From Parascedosporium putredinis (lineage: Eukaryota > Ascomycota > Sordariomycetes > Microascales > Microascaceae): a stretch of DNA of 64,000 nt. The position numbers and the translations under genes were made by a program. Of the stretch, positions 11,746-23,539 are shown piece after piece. The stretch is from the NCBI GenBank assembly GCA_949357655.1, contig CASHTG010000001.1:1488001-1552000 (forward strand), in the 5' to 3' direction. Positions within the stretch are counted from its first letter, which is position 1. Every line of letters begins with the position of its first letter. A model generated the notes under the pieces. It made no database searches and was not told the DNA's origin. It worked only from the letters and a program-made list of their open reading frames with translations.

Positions 11746-12880
11746 ATGTCCACCGTCATCACCGGCGCCGCCTTTGGCGCGGCTCTCGTCTCCGCCGGCG
11801 TCACCGATCCCGCCGTCATCATCTCCCAGTTCAAGTTTGTCAACTTTGACATGATCCAGGCTTTCCTCGCCGCCACCGCAACCACTACGTAAGTCACCTG
11901 GCCTCCTCTCTCCCCCTCGGGAAAAAGAATAACAAAAACAAAAAAATGGGGTAACCAAGCTAACACCTCCTTCCTCCTTCCTTCCTAGCATCGCCGTCGC
12001 CGCCCTCGACAAACTCGGCTACGTCAAACTCAACCCCCGCTCCGCCTCCCCCTCGGCCTCCTCTCCCGCCACGACGGCAACATCCTCGGCGGCGCCCTCC
12101 TCGGCGCCGGCATGGCCTTGTCCGCCTCCTGTCCCGGTACCGCCATCGCCCACGCCGCGCTCGGCCTCCGCACCGGCTGGTACGCGCTCGCCGGCGCCAC
12201 CGTCGGCGGCATCCTGTACACCACCGCCGTCGCCCCCGCCATCGCCGCCCGCCGCCGCCGGGCCCCGCTGCGCAGACCGCCGACAACGACAAGACCAAGG
12301 ACGAGAACAAGAGCAAGGCTTCTTCCCCGCCTCTCGCCGTCCACGAAACCCTCGGCGCCCCCGCACCGCCACCGTCCTCGCCCTCGAGGCCGCCTACGTC
12401 GCCGTCATCGCCGCCACCATCAACCTCGCCGGCCCCAGCCCCTACAAGTCCCTCGTCGCCCCGGCCCTCGGCGGCGTTCTCATCGGCGCCTCCTCGCTCC
12501 TCTCCCTCCTCCTCCGCAAGTCCCTCATCGGCGTCTCTTCCGTCTACGAGGACATTGGAAAATACGTTTCGTGGCTCCTTCGCGGCGCCCCCGGCGCCAT
12601 CCCCAAGGCCTACACCAGCTCCGTCTTTGCCGCAAGCATCGCCGCCGGCGTCTACGCCCTCCGCCTCAGGTATCCCGAGGTCGTGCCCCTCCCCGACCCC
12701 CGCGTCACCGACTTCAACGCCGCCCTCGGCGGTTTCTTGTTCGCGCTAGGTGCCAGAATCGCGGGCGGCTGCACCTCGGGCCATGGGATCAGCGGCATCT
12801 CCCTCTTGTCTATTTCGAGCTTCATCACCATTGCCAGCACTTTTGCGGCGGCCGGCGCTGTGGCCTTGTCTGTTTATTGA
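11746..12880 (+). CDS. YeeE/YedE family (DUF395) sulphur-transport-type membrane protein
   Basis: Exon 1 is 11746-11888 and exon 2 is 11989-12880 (GTAAGT donor, CCTAG acceptor). Exon 2 needs one missing base at each of three G/C runs, near 12049 (CCCCC), 12260 (GGGCCCC) and 12355 (CCCCC); with these the product is about 345 aa. It is strongly hydrophobic, with repeated Gly/Ala-rich helices, and shows the two half-motifs of the family: ALSASCPGTAIAHAALG in the first half and GARIAGGCTSGHGISG near the C-terminus. In characterised bacterial YeeE proteins, conserved cysteines on the pore line take part in thiosulfate uptake; the Cys in both motifs here are consistent with this. A role in moving a reduced sulphur compound is inferred from the family. 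The central loop is hydrophilic (DNDKTKDENKSK). It converges with the helicase gene at 13550. Confidence 0.88.
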
Positions 12881-13549
12881 ACCGGGGAAATGGGAGAAAG
12901 GAAGAAGAAGAAAAAGGGCGGGTCAAATGGAGTGTATATAATACAATTATATGTAGTTTATTAAATTAATCAATCAGCTAAATGATATGACTTTGCTTCC
13001 TCCTCGAGACAGGTAAAAAATTGGGAAGCGCGGGCCCAGGAGCAAAAGGTGCATCGATGTACAGCAAGAATCCACAATCGATTGATACACGGCTGGCTCT
13101 CTAAGCTCGCGAAAAGAGGAGTGTGGGGGCACGAGCACGTCATTCGATCCTCCTCATGGGGCTGTTTGAGAAGGGCGGCGGCTTGTACATTGACGAATCT
13201 TCAAGAAGCATTCACTATCCGAGCTTGTCGTCTTGTCGCCTTTGTCGCTTCGTGCCGCCCTCGGAATCTCACTGGTACATCAATTGCAGGCATCGCACGT
13301 TGAACCGCCCAAAATGGCGAAAAGCATTTGATCTATCTCGTTTAGACGGGCTTTTCTAATAGCTTTTTTTTTTCCCTCTTTGTCTTCCCCTGCATTTGTT
13401 TTCTCTCTGCGCTCTCTTAGTGCACCACTCCGAGCCTAGATACTCACATCTCTTTATTTCCCCAGGTCGATAATCGCATAATTGACCATTTGCTCGCAGG
13501 CTAGAAGACCCAAGTTCAACCCCCTTGGGCTCTTGATGTGCCGCATCCA
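12881..13549. other. convergent 3' intergenic region
   Basis: It lies between two genes transcribed towards each other. ATATAATACAATTATATG and TTAAATTAATC near 12935-12975 look like polyadenylation signals for the plus-strand gene. No gene seen. Confidence 0.6.
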
Positions 13550-16429
13550 CTAGGTCTGAGTATTCAGGTTTCCATCTACCCCGAGCCCTCCTCTAAAGCC
13601 TGGCTTTGGTTCAGAAAGGAGTGTCCTCACCATCCTGGCAACATCGTCTGCAGACATTAATTGCTTGTACCCTTCCTGTAGAGCTGTCCCCGCAAGCATC
13701 CTCTTTTCGTCCTGAATCATGAGAATCTTCTCCTCAATTGTATTCTTCACCACTAGCCGGAATACCCGAACAGGCCGTTCCTGACCCAATCGATGAACTC
13801 GGTCGATCGCTTGCTCCTCGATCGCAGGCGCCCACCCTAGGGAAAGGAGAAGAAGAAAAACGCCACCACTGGTCAGTTCTTGCCATCATCTTTGTTTTGT
13901 CGTGGACAGTGTGTTCAAGGAAGTTTATGATGAAGGACTTACATGTATCAGCCATAATCACCGTGTCAGCTGCTGTAAGATTGATACCAACCCCAGCAAC
14001 GCGGAGGCTTGCCAACATGACTCTCACAGACCCATTCTCGTTCCCCAGGCACGCCAGAGCCTCGTCTCGTTCGCCAGTCGTCTTGGTCCCATCAATTCGC
14101 ATTGTCTCGATGTTGGCCGCCAAAAGATGCCGAGAGACGATATCTAAAAACGATGTCCATTGTGAAAAGATGATTACTTTGGAACCGTGATTTCGCAAAC
14201 TCTTCTCTACGAGAGAGAGCAAGGCCTTTGTCTTGGCACTGTGGCTGTTAATATCCCCCTTCTTAGTGTCTGACATATCCTCCGCCTTGAGCTCGATTGC
14301 CTGGCTCATGTTTTGCTTCCTGTTGCATACCGGGCATTCCCCAAGTATTTGCTTGCTTCCTCTATGCACAATCTACAGGAGATGTGCTTGCATGGCATGA
14401 TCACTGGTCTCCGATCCAGCCCAACTACTTTCCTGCAGTATGCGCACGTGGAATCCGCCGCCACATAAAGACGCAGGAGCTCGTGTAAATCACTAGGCGT
14501 CGGTTTCTTGGTTGTAATAAGCTTGTGAAGTTCGTCCTTGATCGTCCTCTCCGCGCCCTTTTTGCAGAGCGACCAATGCACGCACATTTGACGCAATCGG
14601 AGCAGCCTCTCAAACACGTTTCTCCACATTTCATAATCTTTGAATTTAAAGAAGAGCTCGGCCGCTTCACGAGCGCTTATACTATAGTCGCCACTCGTAT
14701 TAGATACTCCCAGAGCTTATGGGGGAATAGGACCGGGTTTCTTACAGGAGCTTTTGGTACATTGCATCCTCTTTTTTGTGAATTCGATTCGAATCACCTC
14801 TTCCATTTTTCTGGTAGCTTGAGATTGACAAAGGCCATCTTCTTCGTCCGGCGGAGGCAGAGCGCGCCCACGAGCATCTGAAGTTTCTGGTGGTCTTTCA
14901 TCTCGTTAAGAAACATGGTACACTTCTCCAAGCCCCCATTCAGTCCAAGAAACTTCCCGAGCGAGTATAAATCCTTCAAATTGTTGACGCTACGAGCCAG
15001 CGTAAGTAGCCACGCCACCATCCGGGGGCCCTGGGGCCAGTGACTTACATCGGAGTTCCCGTACAGGCCCACGTAGACTGTGCCTTGAGGCTGCAGGCCG
15101 CCTTAGCCGCCTGTGTGTTTGCGTTGCGTATCACATGGCCTTCGTCCAGGATGATGCGCCGCCACTCAATCTGCTGTAGCTTGTGGCTCTTGGATGATTC
15201 CCGCGAGAGGATGCTATACGAAGTGATAACAACCTCGAAGCCTTGCAGCTCCTCAACGGGCACCTCGCAGCCTTCGCCGTGGTAACGGAGGTACTGAACT
15301 GGGGCACTGGGCAAAACGTGCTTTGCTAGCTCAAATCCCCAATTAGTCATTACTCCTAGAGGAGCCACAATGAGTGTTGGTCGCCCTGCCGGCTCATCAA
15401 GAATCAAAGATATCATCTCGAGCGTCTTGCCGAGCCCCATGTCATCTGCTAGAATCCCGCCCGAGAAGAGGCTTGGTGTCACAATGGAACGGACACCTGT
15501 CAGAGTATGGACGTAAACGCCACCTTTATACTCCCAGAGTTGGGTCGCTTTGCCATTTGAAAACTTTGGGTTCTCTTTTTCCCGCATCCAGAGAAGGGCC
15601 TATGTCGCGTACTCGTTAGCAAACCTACAACCACGGTATGTCATGAACTCTACCCTACCTGAAGCTGGTGAGGCATCAGTGGTGTTTTGATTCGGGGTGG
15701 CTGGCTAGCCTTTGGCATTTCAGCCAAAGAAGCCTCATCTATCACCCAGGTCATATCAAAACGGATGGATGCATCAGTGTTCATTCGCTCGAACTGAATT
15801 ACCTCGTCATCCGCGCCCTGCAGTCTATCGAGGTCAATGAGTATCTCTCCCGCGGGTCTGTCTTCCTCCTTCACTTCCTCCTTCAGTCTTGGCGTCGGCT
15901 CCCCCTAAGCCCAGTTTCCCCAACTTCGGGAGGATCCCCGCCAGTAGCCGTCAACTGTTTGAACGCGTTGGCTTGAACAGTGAGAACTCTATCTTCGGCG
16001 GGTGAGTCATAGAGAGACGGCGTGTTATCCGCATCGGTGGGGGTGTCTCGTCAGACTTGAAAGTCGACAAGCCGCCACTGGCTAGAGAAGTGCCAGTAAA
16101 GTTCGGATCGAGATGGCCTCCATTTTCTTTAGGAGGCACGGGCAATATTTGGCTCGAGTTCGTGGGAGCTGACGCTGTGGCGGAGGGCAAAGGCACTAGC
16201 AGCATAGTCCTTTCAAGGCTCTTCAGGGACTGGCTGTCTGCATTGACCTCGTCCATAGATTTCGAGGAAATATGAGCCACGTCATCTGTGCTCGTTGGCT
16301 TTGATCCAGCCCCGGCAGCTACACATGGCTTTTTAGTAATGGGCCATCATCGAGCTGGGCGAGGTCGGCGCTTCCGCCCGAACTGATCGCCTCGCTGGCC
16401 GGTGACGGTCGTCTCTTGAGTGGGGTCAT
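13550..16429 (-). CDS. Rad5/HLTF-class SNF2 ATPase with RING finger
   Basis: Reading from 16429, the chosen start gives an N-terminus MTPLKRRPSPAS with a basic NLS-like patch. The SNF2 motifs follow in order: Walker A DDMGLGKTLEMISLIL (about 15440), Walker B box ILDEGHVIRN, CTGTP at 15050, then CLRRTKK, a C3HC4 RING (CAYC ... CKHISCRLC ... ECPVC, about 14325-14460), helicase C motifs IIFSQWTSFLDIV and QAIDRVHRLGQ, and the stop at 13550. Introns seen: 15603-15658, about 14998-15060 and 13837-13942, with probably more near 14700 and 15900. Frame breaks fit a missing A in a run near 16340 and one base inside the RING near 14350. This class uses ATP hydrolysis on DNA and, in Rad5/HLTF, ubiquitinates PCNA for lesion bypass. 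Whether this copy does so is inference; the N-terminal exon joints (15900-16000) are unsure. Confidence 0.85.
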
Positions 16430-17693
16430 AATGGTGTGCACAGTGGCAAGCTTGTAGCGTGGGAAAGAGATGATCGAGGCAGCTAAGTTGGCCTGTCGTG
16501 GAAGAGCGGGGGTACCCTTCTAGTCCACGGAGCTGGGTATCTAGAAGTTGGATAACATGAGGCGGCGGGAGTCTGCCAAATCGCTGGGCTCTTAAGTAGA
16601 AGAAAGAACGTAGATTTAGGAAAACATCATGGGCACATTCATGATTCATTATTACGTGAGGAAGGAGGATTCGAGATGAATCGCCGGGCCGGGGTACAAA
16701 CGCGAAGTCACTCTTGCTATGCAGAACTTTTCATGGCAGGCGATACCCACGCACACGAAGACTCATCTAGGGCCTTCGGCCTGGACTGGAAGGTGAGCGA
16801 TATTATGTCAAAAGCGTGCTACAATACCAAGAACTAGAGATAGCCAAGGGCGATGAAGACATTCAAATGGATCCATCCATAGGTCCATCCAATCCATCGG
16901 TCAAGCACTGCTCAGGCACCATCTTCTCGTATAAGTAGTATAGGTCTGTTTAGAGAGCAACTTACATGCATGTACGCATGTCCGGAATGGAAATAAGTCA
17001 AAGAAGGTGAGGAGATAGAGAGAAAAACTTTGAGTCTGATATGGAATAAAAGGGTCCAGGTTGTAGGCTCCTGAAACTCTCTCATGTAAACGCGCGCTCG
17101 CTAGGTGTGCAGCTACTAAAAGGATCCTTTGGCAGGTCCTTCCAAAGCTGCATCTCCAGGCCCAGCTGTCTCGCGCGAAAGGGTCGCGATATCACGTGCG
17201 ACCCCACAAACCTCTCTGTGGAAGCGTGGTCAGGGCGTTGACTTTTCGAACCGAATTTGGAGGAAACCTCCGTCATTTTGGGGTCCACAATAGAAACCAA
17301 TCACGGAGTGAACTCATGATGCCATCGCACGTGACCACACTTGATGGGCCTGGGAAGCAATCTTTCATATGTTTAACGACCCCCTGCTTCAACCTCACCT
17401 CATTCCTTCCTCACACCTTGAATGCACTTGCTAATATGAAGAACGATATTGCTCGAAGCTTTGCTTTATACTGATATCAATCTTGGGGCTCTTCGCCCAT
17501 TACAACGATACTCCAAAGCATATTTAACAGGTCCTTACTCCAGTCATCTAACATGTACTCATATACCAGAACATAGGAACGATGGCGAAAGATCACACTC
17601 TCCACCCTCAAGGCCGTCGTTGCGCCCAGTCCTTGCCGATTCGGCAAGGGACGAGATCCTCTAGGCCTGGGCCTAGACCTGGACCACCTACCC
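16430..17693. other. 1.26 kb intergenic region, no gene recognised
   Basis: It holds the promoter side of the minus-strand helicase and the 3' end of the cysteine dioxygenase gene. A degenerate run of ATCCAT-type words lies at 16866-16905. Short open frames show no recognisable product. Confidence 0.55.
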
Positions 17694-18497
17694 TTACTCA
17701 CACACAAGCTTCCCAAACGCCGAGTGGTACCCGCACTTCTTAATGTGCCGTTTCTTGCTGGTATCAACATCAAAGACATGGCAACCACCCTTTGCTACGT
17801 TGGGCGGAGTGTACACTGCCATCTGTTAGTCGAGTCAAGGTATTCGACACTTGATGTACCTACAATGAAGGGACACAGCGAAGTCGCTGCCGCTGTTCGT
17901 CATGCGATGCACACCTAGGTCGTCAGACATGTATGCCACGGCATTTTCGGGATGCACCCGTTCCGAAATGACCGTCATGGGCCTCTCATCATCACCTTGG
18001 GGAAACTCATATCGAGTTTCCGTCAAGTCGCCTTTGAGAATCTTCATCAGGCAATGGGCGTTGCCGTGGTCGTGTATCGGGCTTGATTTGCCTGGGGACC
18101 ATACGAGCACCAGCTGGATAGACGTGCCCTTGGTTAGTTGATGGATGCTTGATGCACACTGGAGGAAACCCCCATTTCGGTGTCGACGCGACCTACCAAG
18201 TTGCTCTTCCCGTTTCCCTCATCGACCAGATTCCGGGTATAATCCCGCCTGGTATCTCGAAAAATATGATCTCCATCCCTTGTCGGTAGGATCATATTGC
18301 TCCATGAGGTGGGTGAGGTGTTCGACGTCAACATCGTCCGACGTCAACCCCGATGACGGCCCAAGGGCATCCTTGAGGTCTTGCACGAGTTTATCGAAAC
18401 GAGTCCCCTTACGACGATTTGTCCGAACCAAACCAGATGGCTGGTCTGTCAAGATCTTATCTGTGTTAAGGATGATGGTAGGTGGGTACTGAATCAT
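17694..18497 (-). CDS. cysteine dioxygenase
   Basis: Three exons: 18197-18497, 17864-18113 and 17694-17815, giving about 223 aa. The enzyme oxidises L-cysteine to cysteine sulfinate with O2 and Fe(II), the entry to sulphite/taurine-type catabolism and a control on cytosolic cysteine. Cupin motif 1 is clear (GKSSPIHDHGNAHCLMKIL, with the iron-binding His-x-His), as is the motif 2 region with its third His (LGVHRMTNSGSDFAVSLHLY across the last splice). The C-terminus CGYHSAFG matches the family end. Exon 1 carries one extra T in a T5 run near 18258; removing it joins GWRSYF to DTRRDYTRNLVDEGNGKSN. Donors are GTAGGT in both introns. First ATG taken as start; no upstream in-frame ATG was needed. 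Confidence 0.92.
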
Positions 18498-19589
18498 GAT
18501 GCTGGTGATTGAAGGTCGATGGGTAATGGGTAATGGGCTCTTAGGTTCTAGGAGTCTTGCTATTCTGTTGGGGCGATGAGGGTGTGGGGAAACCGGGACG
18601 ACGATGGAAAGTGGGCGGGCGAATTCGATAGGGAGGGCGGGTCCGCTTTTGGCTTACGATATCGCCCATGAGTTGGGTCGCTGATATGGTGCTTGGGGAA
18701 ATTGTACCCGGCAATGGCCTCACCGACTTCGTGTTGAGGACAGGGTGGCTCGCAGCACAGCGCTCAGGTGGATCGGTCTGATGCGTGATGTTGGATCTTC
18801 CTAGGTGTTTGCTATTGGATGGCCTGAGCGATGACGATAAGCCGGGGCTGGCCGTTGGGAGAAAGGGGTCTCGGGTGGGAGGTCCTTGCTTCTCTTGGAA
18901 ACCCGGAATGGAAAGACCTAGTCACGCGTGACCGAGGATTCGACGTACGGTTGTACAGTACACAGTGATCCTAGTCCCCACTTTGCCCAAGAGACGAAAG
19001 CAGGTTGACGCGAAAGTGAAACCGAAAGTTCGACTGCAAGATCCGTGAAGAAAAAAGGTTTTTATGACGGGTGTAATTCCCTAACTGGCGAAGGTTCGCT
19101 GTCCTCGGAGTTTCGATATCAATTCACAAGATTTTGCGGTTGGAGTCGAGTGGGTGGTGAGTGCGACGAGCACGCACCCATAATTATAGGAGGTCCGGCG
19201 GACGGGGCGGGAGCGACTTTTCGCGCAGTTTTCACTGTCCCCACCCCACTTCGGCCGTGGTCGGCCCCCGCTTATCTGTGTGAGTAATAATTGAATTATC
19301 GCATCAAACACAAAGAGATCAATCCAGAGTAAGTATTATTATGGGGTCAAAAATGTACCCGTTTCGATGGCTCAATGCTCAATGATGCGTTCGCCATTTC
19401 TAGCACGCTAACGCCATCCCTTGTGGATAGCAAATGTACCTTCGTACCCACCTGAAAGAGTTGTGAAGTCATGGAGGCTCTTCAGCAATGGTGCCCACTT
19501 TTTAGAACGCCGAGGTCCTCAATATTGCAGCGCCTAGGCGACATTCATTCATGGCTAGGCATAGGGATCAATGGCATCCACAGAACAGG
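18498..19589. other. 1.1 kb intergenic region, no gene recognised
   Basis: It lies between the cysteine dioxygenase start and the tRNA gene. The first 200 bases are the probable dioxygenase promoter. No coding signal seen. Confidence 0.55.
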
Positions 19590-19688
19590 GGGCGTGTGGC
19601 GTAGTGGTATCGCGTTTGCTTCGCATTCTACATTGGTGCCCACCAATGGCGTCTGTAAAGGTCACCGGTTCGATCCCGGTCACGTCCA
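19590..19688 (+). tRNA. tRNA-Ala(CGC) with a 28-nt intron
   Basis: All arms fold. Acceptor GGGCGTG pairs with CACGTCC plus discriminator A. The D arm has a GCG/CGC stem with GTGGT in the loop. Anticodon stem TTTGC (19615-19619) pairs with GTAAA (19655-19659) with one G-U; the loop is TTCGCA|T with anticodon CGC at 19622-19624. The T arm ACCGG-TTCGATC-CCGGT is perfect. An intron at 19626-19653 sits at the usual place, one base 3' of the anticodon, and itself contains the hairpin CATTGGT/ACCAATG. The anticodon CGC reads GCG (Ala). A T18 run follows from 19713. Confidence 0.93.
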
Positions 19689-19712
19689 GATATGAACCCA
19701 GGTTCGTTTCTC

Positions 19713-19730
19713 TTTTTTTTTTTTTTTTTT
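19713..19730 (+). terminator. Pol III T-run terminator of the tRNA gene
   Basis: An uninterrupted run of 18 T, 24 bases after the discriminator base. RNA polymerase III stops at T runs of four or more. Confidence 0.8.
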
Positions 19731-20039
19731 CTTCTCTTCATCTTCTATCAATGATAGGCCTACCGAGGTATATGTGTTTAATGCGGTTGTGATCTGTTTT
19801 GCTTTCCCCTTTTTCCGCTCCCAAAATCACCTTTCCTATCCATAGATGTCTAAACAATGGTGATATCAAGCACAGCCTATAATGAAACGACCGAGAATCC
19901 ATAAGATCTATTGGTTTTCGCTACAACGAAGCACCTAGTGCATGCCGGAGACCCGACTGATAGCATCTGTGGGTCTCTAGAATGAACATTTAAGTTGAAG
20001 GCTACAAGCTATATGAAGCAACTAAGAACCAAAGAGGGT

Positions 20040-20158
20040 ACATACGACCATAGCTCCTGAAAAGTTAGGGATCCCGTCCGCTCTCCCAGATACAAGCCAG
20101 GAAGCGCCGAACTAGTAGTTGGGTCGGTGACGACCAGCGAATCCCCGGTGTTGTATGT
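20040..20158 (+). rRNA. 5S rRNA
   Basis: The 119-base gene begins ACATACGACCATA and ends GTTGTATGT, which pair as the terminal helix. The internal conserved blocks GGGATCCCGTCCGCTCTCCCA, AAGCC and TAGTAGTTGGGTCGGTGACGACCAGCGAATCCCCGG match the dispersed 5S genes of filamentous ascomycetes, including the internal promoter (box A/C region). It lies 351 bases after the tRNA on the same strand. T4 and T5 runs at 20169-20178 can end Pol III transcription. Confidence 0.93.
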
Positions 20159-20168
20159 TCCCCCTTTA

Positions 20169-20178
20169 TTTTATTTTT
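20169..20178 (+). terminator. Pol III terminator after 5S rRNA
   Basis: T4 then T5 runs interrupted by one A, starting 11 bases after the 5S end; this is the position expected for Pol III termination. Confidence 0.65.
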
Positions 20179-20581
20179 ATTCTTATGTGCTTTTTTAATG
20201 TTGGGGTGGTCGTGCCTTTGCGTTTCCTATGTTTGCTTCCCTCTACCTCGGTATTCCTCCCGAGCATTTCCTGGGCTCGACCGTGGTATGAGCAGGCAGG
20301 TCCATATCCTCAAGGAAATCCACGTACAAGGAGTCCGTTTTCCCCATTGAATACAAGGCCCCTAACCGAGAGCCGTCCGCAAGCTAGCCGTAGGAACACC
20401 AGTATTTTGGCAGGTTGAGGCCCTTCCTCGAGCTGCAGTTGATAGATTAGGGGCAAGTACCGAGGTAGCAGCCCTCATTATATCCTCCATATCTTTTTCA
20501 TAACTCTTAATACAGTAATTTACAGTTTCGTTCGTATGGTACATAGACGGGGTAGAAAGTCTGTTATCTCCCACCATCCCA

Positions 20582-21175
20582 TCACTCGCTGCCAGCTATC
20601 TCTTTAACCAGGTTGGCCAGCTCTTTCCGGTCAACATCCTTGCCTTCCAAAGCACCAGACAGCTTTTTCATGACGTCTCCGACAAGCGCCTTTGACGCCA
20701 CACCAGCACTCTTGGCGCTTTCGACAGCCTCGGAGACGAGAGCCTTGAGCTCAGCCTCCCCCAGGGTCTGGACGCCACTGGCCGCGGCATATTCTCCCAA
20801 GATTGACGCCTGTTCCTCCTCTTTCTGGGCTAGATCCTCCCTCCCAGCGCCCCTAAACTCTTTGGCGGCATCGAGGGAAGATTTCTGTGTCTTCCTGAGC
20901 AGGGCAACAAGCTGGACGTCTGTTCGGATAGGGGTGGGACCCTTGGAAGCGTTCAGAGTCGCGGACATTACTGCACGGAGAACGGAGAGCCTCTGAGCGT
21001 CCTTGGCGCGCATCGCGGTTTTCAGGTCGCCCTTGAGCCTCTGGAGAAAAGGAGGGGAATCGGTGGCAGTCGAGTAGGTCCGTACACAAGACAGGTGTGG
21101 GCGAAGCGAGATTGGGGGCGCGGTTCCAAGCTTGGGAATAGCCGCAAAGCGGCGGGCGAATAAGGCGGTGGTCAT
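20582..21175 (-). CDS. AIM41: AIM41 / GatB-YqeY domain mitochondrial protein
   Basis: Intact 197-aa single-exon frame. The first 40 residues (MTTALFARRFAAIP...) are rich in Arg, Ala and Ser and lack acidic residues, as in a mitochondrial presequence. The rest is the YqeY-like helical domain: LKGDLKTAMRAKDAQRL, LRAVMSATLNASK, VQLVALLRKTQKSSLDAAKEF, and the C-terminal AGVASKALVGDVMKKLSG block with the tail ELANLVKEIAG. In yeast the family member AIM41 is a mitochondrial protein named for an inheritance phenotype. The domain is related to the tail of GatB, so a link to charged tRNA is possible but unproven. I chose the second Met because it begins the presequence-like part; an in-frame ATG seven codons upstream (21196) is the alternative. 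Confidence 0.92.
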   Translation of the reverse strand: MTTALFARRFAAIPKLGTAPPISLRPHLSCVRTYSTATDSPPFLQRLKGDLKTAMRAKDAQRLSVLRAVMSATLNASKGPTPIRTDVQLVALLRKTQKSSLDAAKEFRGAGREDLAQKEEEQASILGEYAAASGVQTLGEAELKALVSEAVESAKSAGVASKALVGDVMKKLSGALEGKDVDRKELANLVKEIAGSE

Positions 21176-21196
21176 CTCGGTCTGATTGTGGTGCAA

Positions 21197-23539
21197 TTAG
21201 TATTGCATCGAAGAGAGTCGACAAAGGTGGAGGCGAGGTAAGTCGCGAGTTCGCGTGCTCTAGGGATTCGTTATCGGGAGGTATGGGCGATGGGGTTGAT
21301 CTGGTGAGGGAGAGAAAAAAAGAAAGAAAAACAAAGAGTGAGCAATTTCAATGCACGTGGCACTCGAGCTGTACCGTGAATCTAGTGCCACAGTCAATAC
21401 CACCCGGCCATGCATAAACTAGCCGGAAGCGAGAAGCAGACACAATGGATCAGCCAAACATTGAACTGTTTTAGACAAGTAAAGCAATCGATATCCATCT
21501 ATAGATAGATCCATGGATGTATGGAGGGGTCAATTAAGTCGACGAATTTACCAACCTAGAGAGGCTTGAGAGAGTAGTTCATCTCCGTTTAACTCTAGCT
21601 TTAGGGAACCTTTACCCAACCCGCATCACCTTGCACGTCCTATTTATCAAGATGCCACGCGATCTAGGTCGCCAATGCCCTCTCTAACTAGACGCCGGTC
21701 TGGGTTTTACATATTGAGTGATGCTATATGGATGGATTTCAAAGAGGCTTGACCAATGCAAAGAGACACGCGCTGCGAGTGCAACAAAGATCGGTAATCA
21801 GTCTACACTTTCCCGGGCATGTAAAGGCAAGTTTGAAGGCGAGAGCAGATCCTGGGCCCTATCACATTGAGAGAGGGGGTTCGCGATGGAATGGACACAT
21901 GATTGTCGATCTGCATGGATCCGTTACCCCCGATCCTCTCCGGGCGGAGCGAGTTGATGCCCAAACCACCATCGCCTATTATGATGGTTTAATCCTGATA
22001 ATGGGAAGTGCCTCGTGCCCATTGTGAAGAGTTGGATGAGGACAATGCCAGCAAGATGCCCTCTCGATGACATAAAGCTAGGCCAATGCATTCCGATTGT
22101 TGTGCCTCGAATCGGCATTAACCGCTGCGGGGAGCAGCCCGGCGGAGTCATTGAGACAAGGACTCGAAGTGACTTGATGTTGTCAGTCCATTGGCCCCAG
22201 ACGGGAATCGCAGGGTTCGGATTCCCTACAAGCTTGCTCCGACGAATCCCTCCCGCGCCAATCTGGAGACGATGTGTCTAGAGAGTTGAGCCGATTCAAA
22301 GAAGAGCCCCTGGATTTGATGATAAAAGCCCAAAAGTCTTGCCAGGGATACCCTAACCCGGCCCACCGTGATGCGCAACCCCATCCGAATCCCATCCGCT
22401 TAAAATTGAGCGTGCCGGGCACATCTCTCCGAGCTCATTTACCAAGCTGTCGGGTCCTGTCACGGAGTCTCGTCCAAAGACTCTCTAATATCCACCCACG
22501 GCCGTTTTATTTTGACATCCAGATTCTCCGCTCCTCCACAACACGCAAGTGTGCCACAGCTCAGAGTTTTGACCGAGTCAGCAACCAGCAACAGCATGCT
22601 ACGAGCGAGAATGTCCTCAGCACCAAGATTCGGAACCTGCACGGCCTTCGCTCCTTCCGGTTCTTTAGTACTAGCATCGTCGATGGAAGGAAAGTTCGCT
22701 CCTCTCGATGAAGTTGTGACCACTTTCTTCAGATTCCACCACTTCCCATGCTATCTGGTTTAGCAAGGTCCCCTATCAACCATCGTTTTCTCGAGTTTTG
22801 CTAGCATAAGTTCCAATTCCGATCCTATCAATTGATGGATCAATCACTCTATTTTGATCATTGATCTGCAGCTCTGAGGAGGACGAAGTACATCAAGTCT
22901 CAAACCGCGCGCGCCGAGGTTGTTTCACCGCGAATAACCATTAGTTACTCTTTGCAAAACTCACCCTAAAACACTCAACCGCTCGTCACCTCCGACTGAT
23001 CAATCACTGATACATACCAGCATCGACTAAGCTGGCGTACAGCGTTGAAAGAATATACCCCTCTAACTGACCATCTTGCTCCTTCTCTTCCCCATTTTGC
23101 CTTTCCTCCATATTTAGCTCCTAGCATTTCCGGTTCTTCTAACAACATTGGCTCGCCTGAATTCGGGAAAAGGGATCGAATGCAGAGGAGATGGCATAGC
23201 CCAGCTTCCCCATACTATACAGCTGCCCTCATCTTCCACGCCCATCTCCCGCGGTTTAACCCGTTCGATCCGTAAACTCTCGAGCCCCACCCCGGACCTT
23301 GCCTGCTGTACTCGGGCGACGTTCAAACAGGAATAGGACTTAGAATACCACTCCCGTCTTGTGGCGTGTTTGCTCCCGTGATGGCCTTATGACCATCTAT
23401 ACCTTTAGGGACTCCCAAATTATGGCATCCTAGGCTCTGACCTTTAGTTTATGTGTTGACAAGATTCGGGAAGGACAGAGACCACGTCGAGAGAGCATTG
23501 CTCTGGAGAGGCGCGCACCTTTAAGCCATCATAACTTCT
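21197..23539. other. 2.3 kb intergenic region, no gene recognised
   Basis: Open frames here are short and unconserved in appearance. ATCCATGGAT-type words occur at 21509. The stretch just before 23540 is the 3' side of the methyltransferase gene. Confidence 0.5.

Noticed and set aside
22460..22763. Overlapping 83-87 aa frames on both strands
   Set aside because: Neither shows a recognisable domain, and the two frames are mutual shadows.
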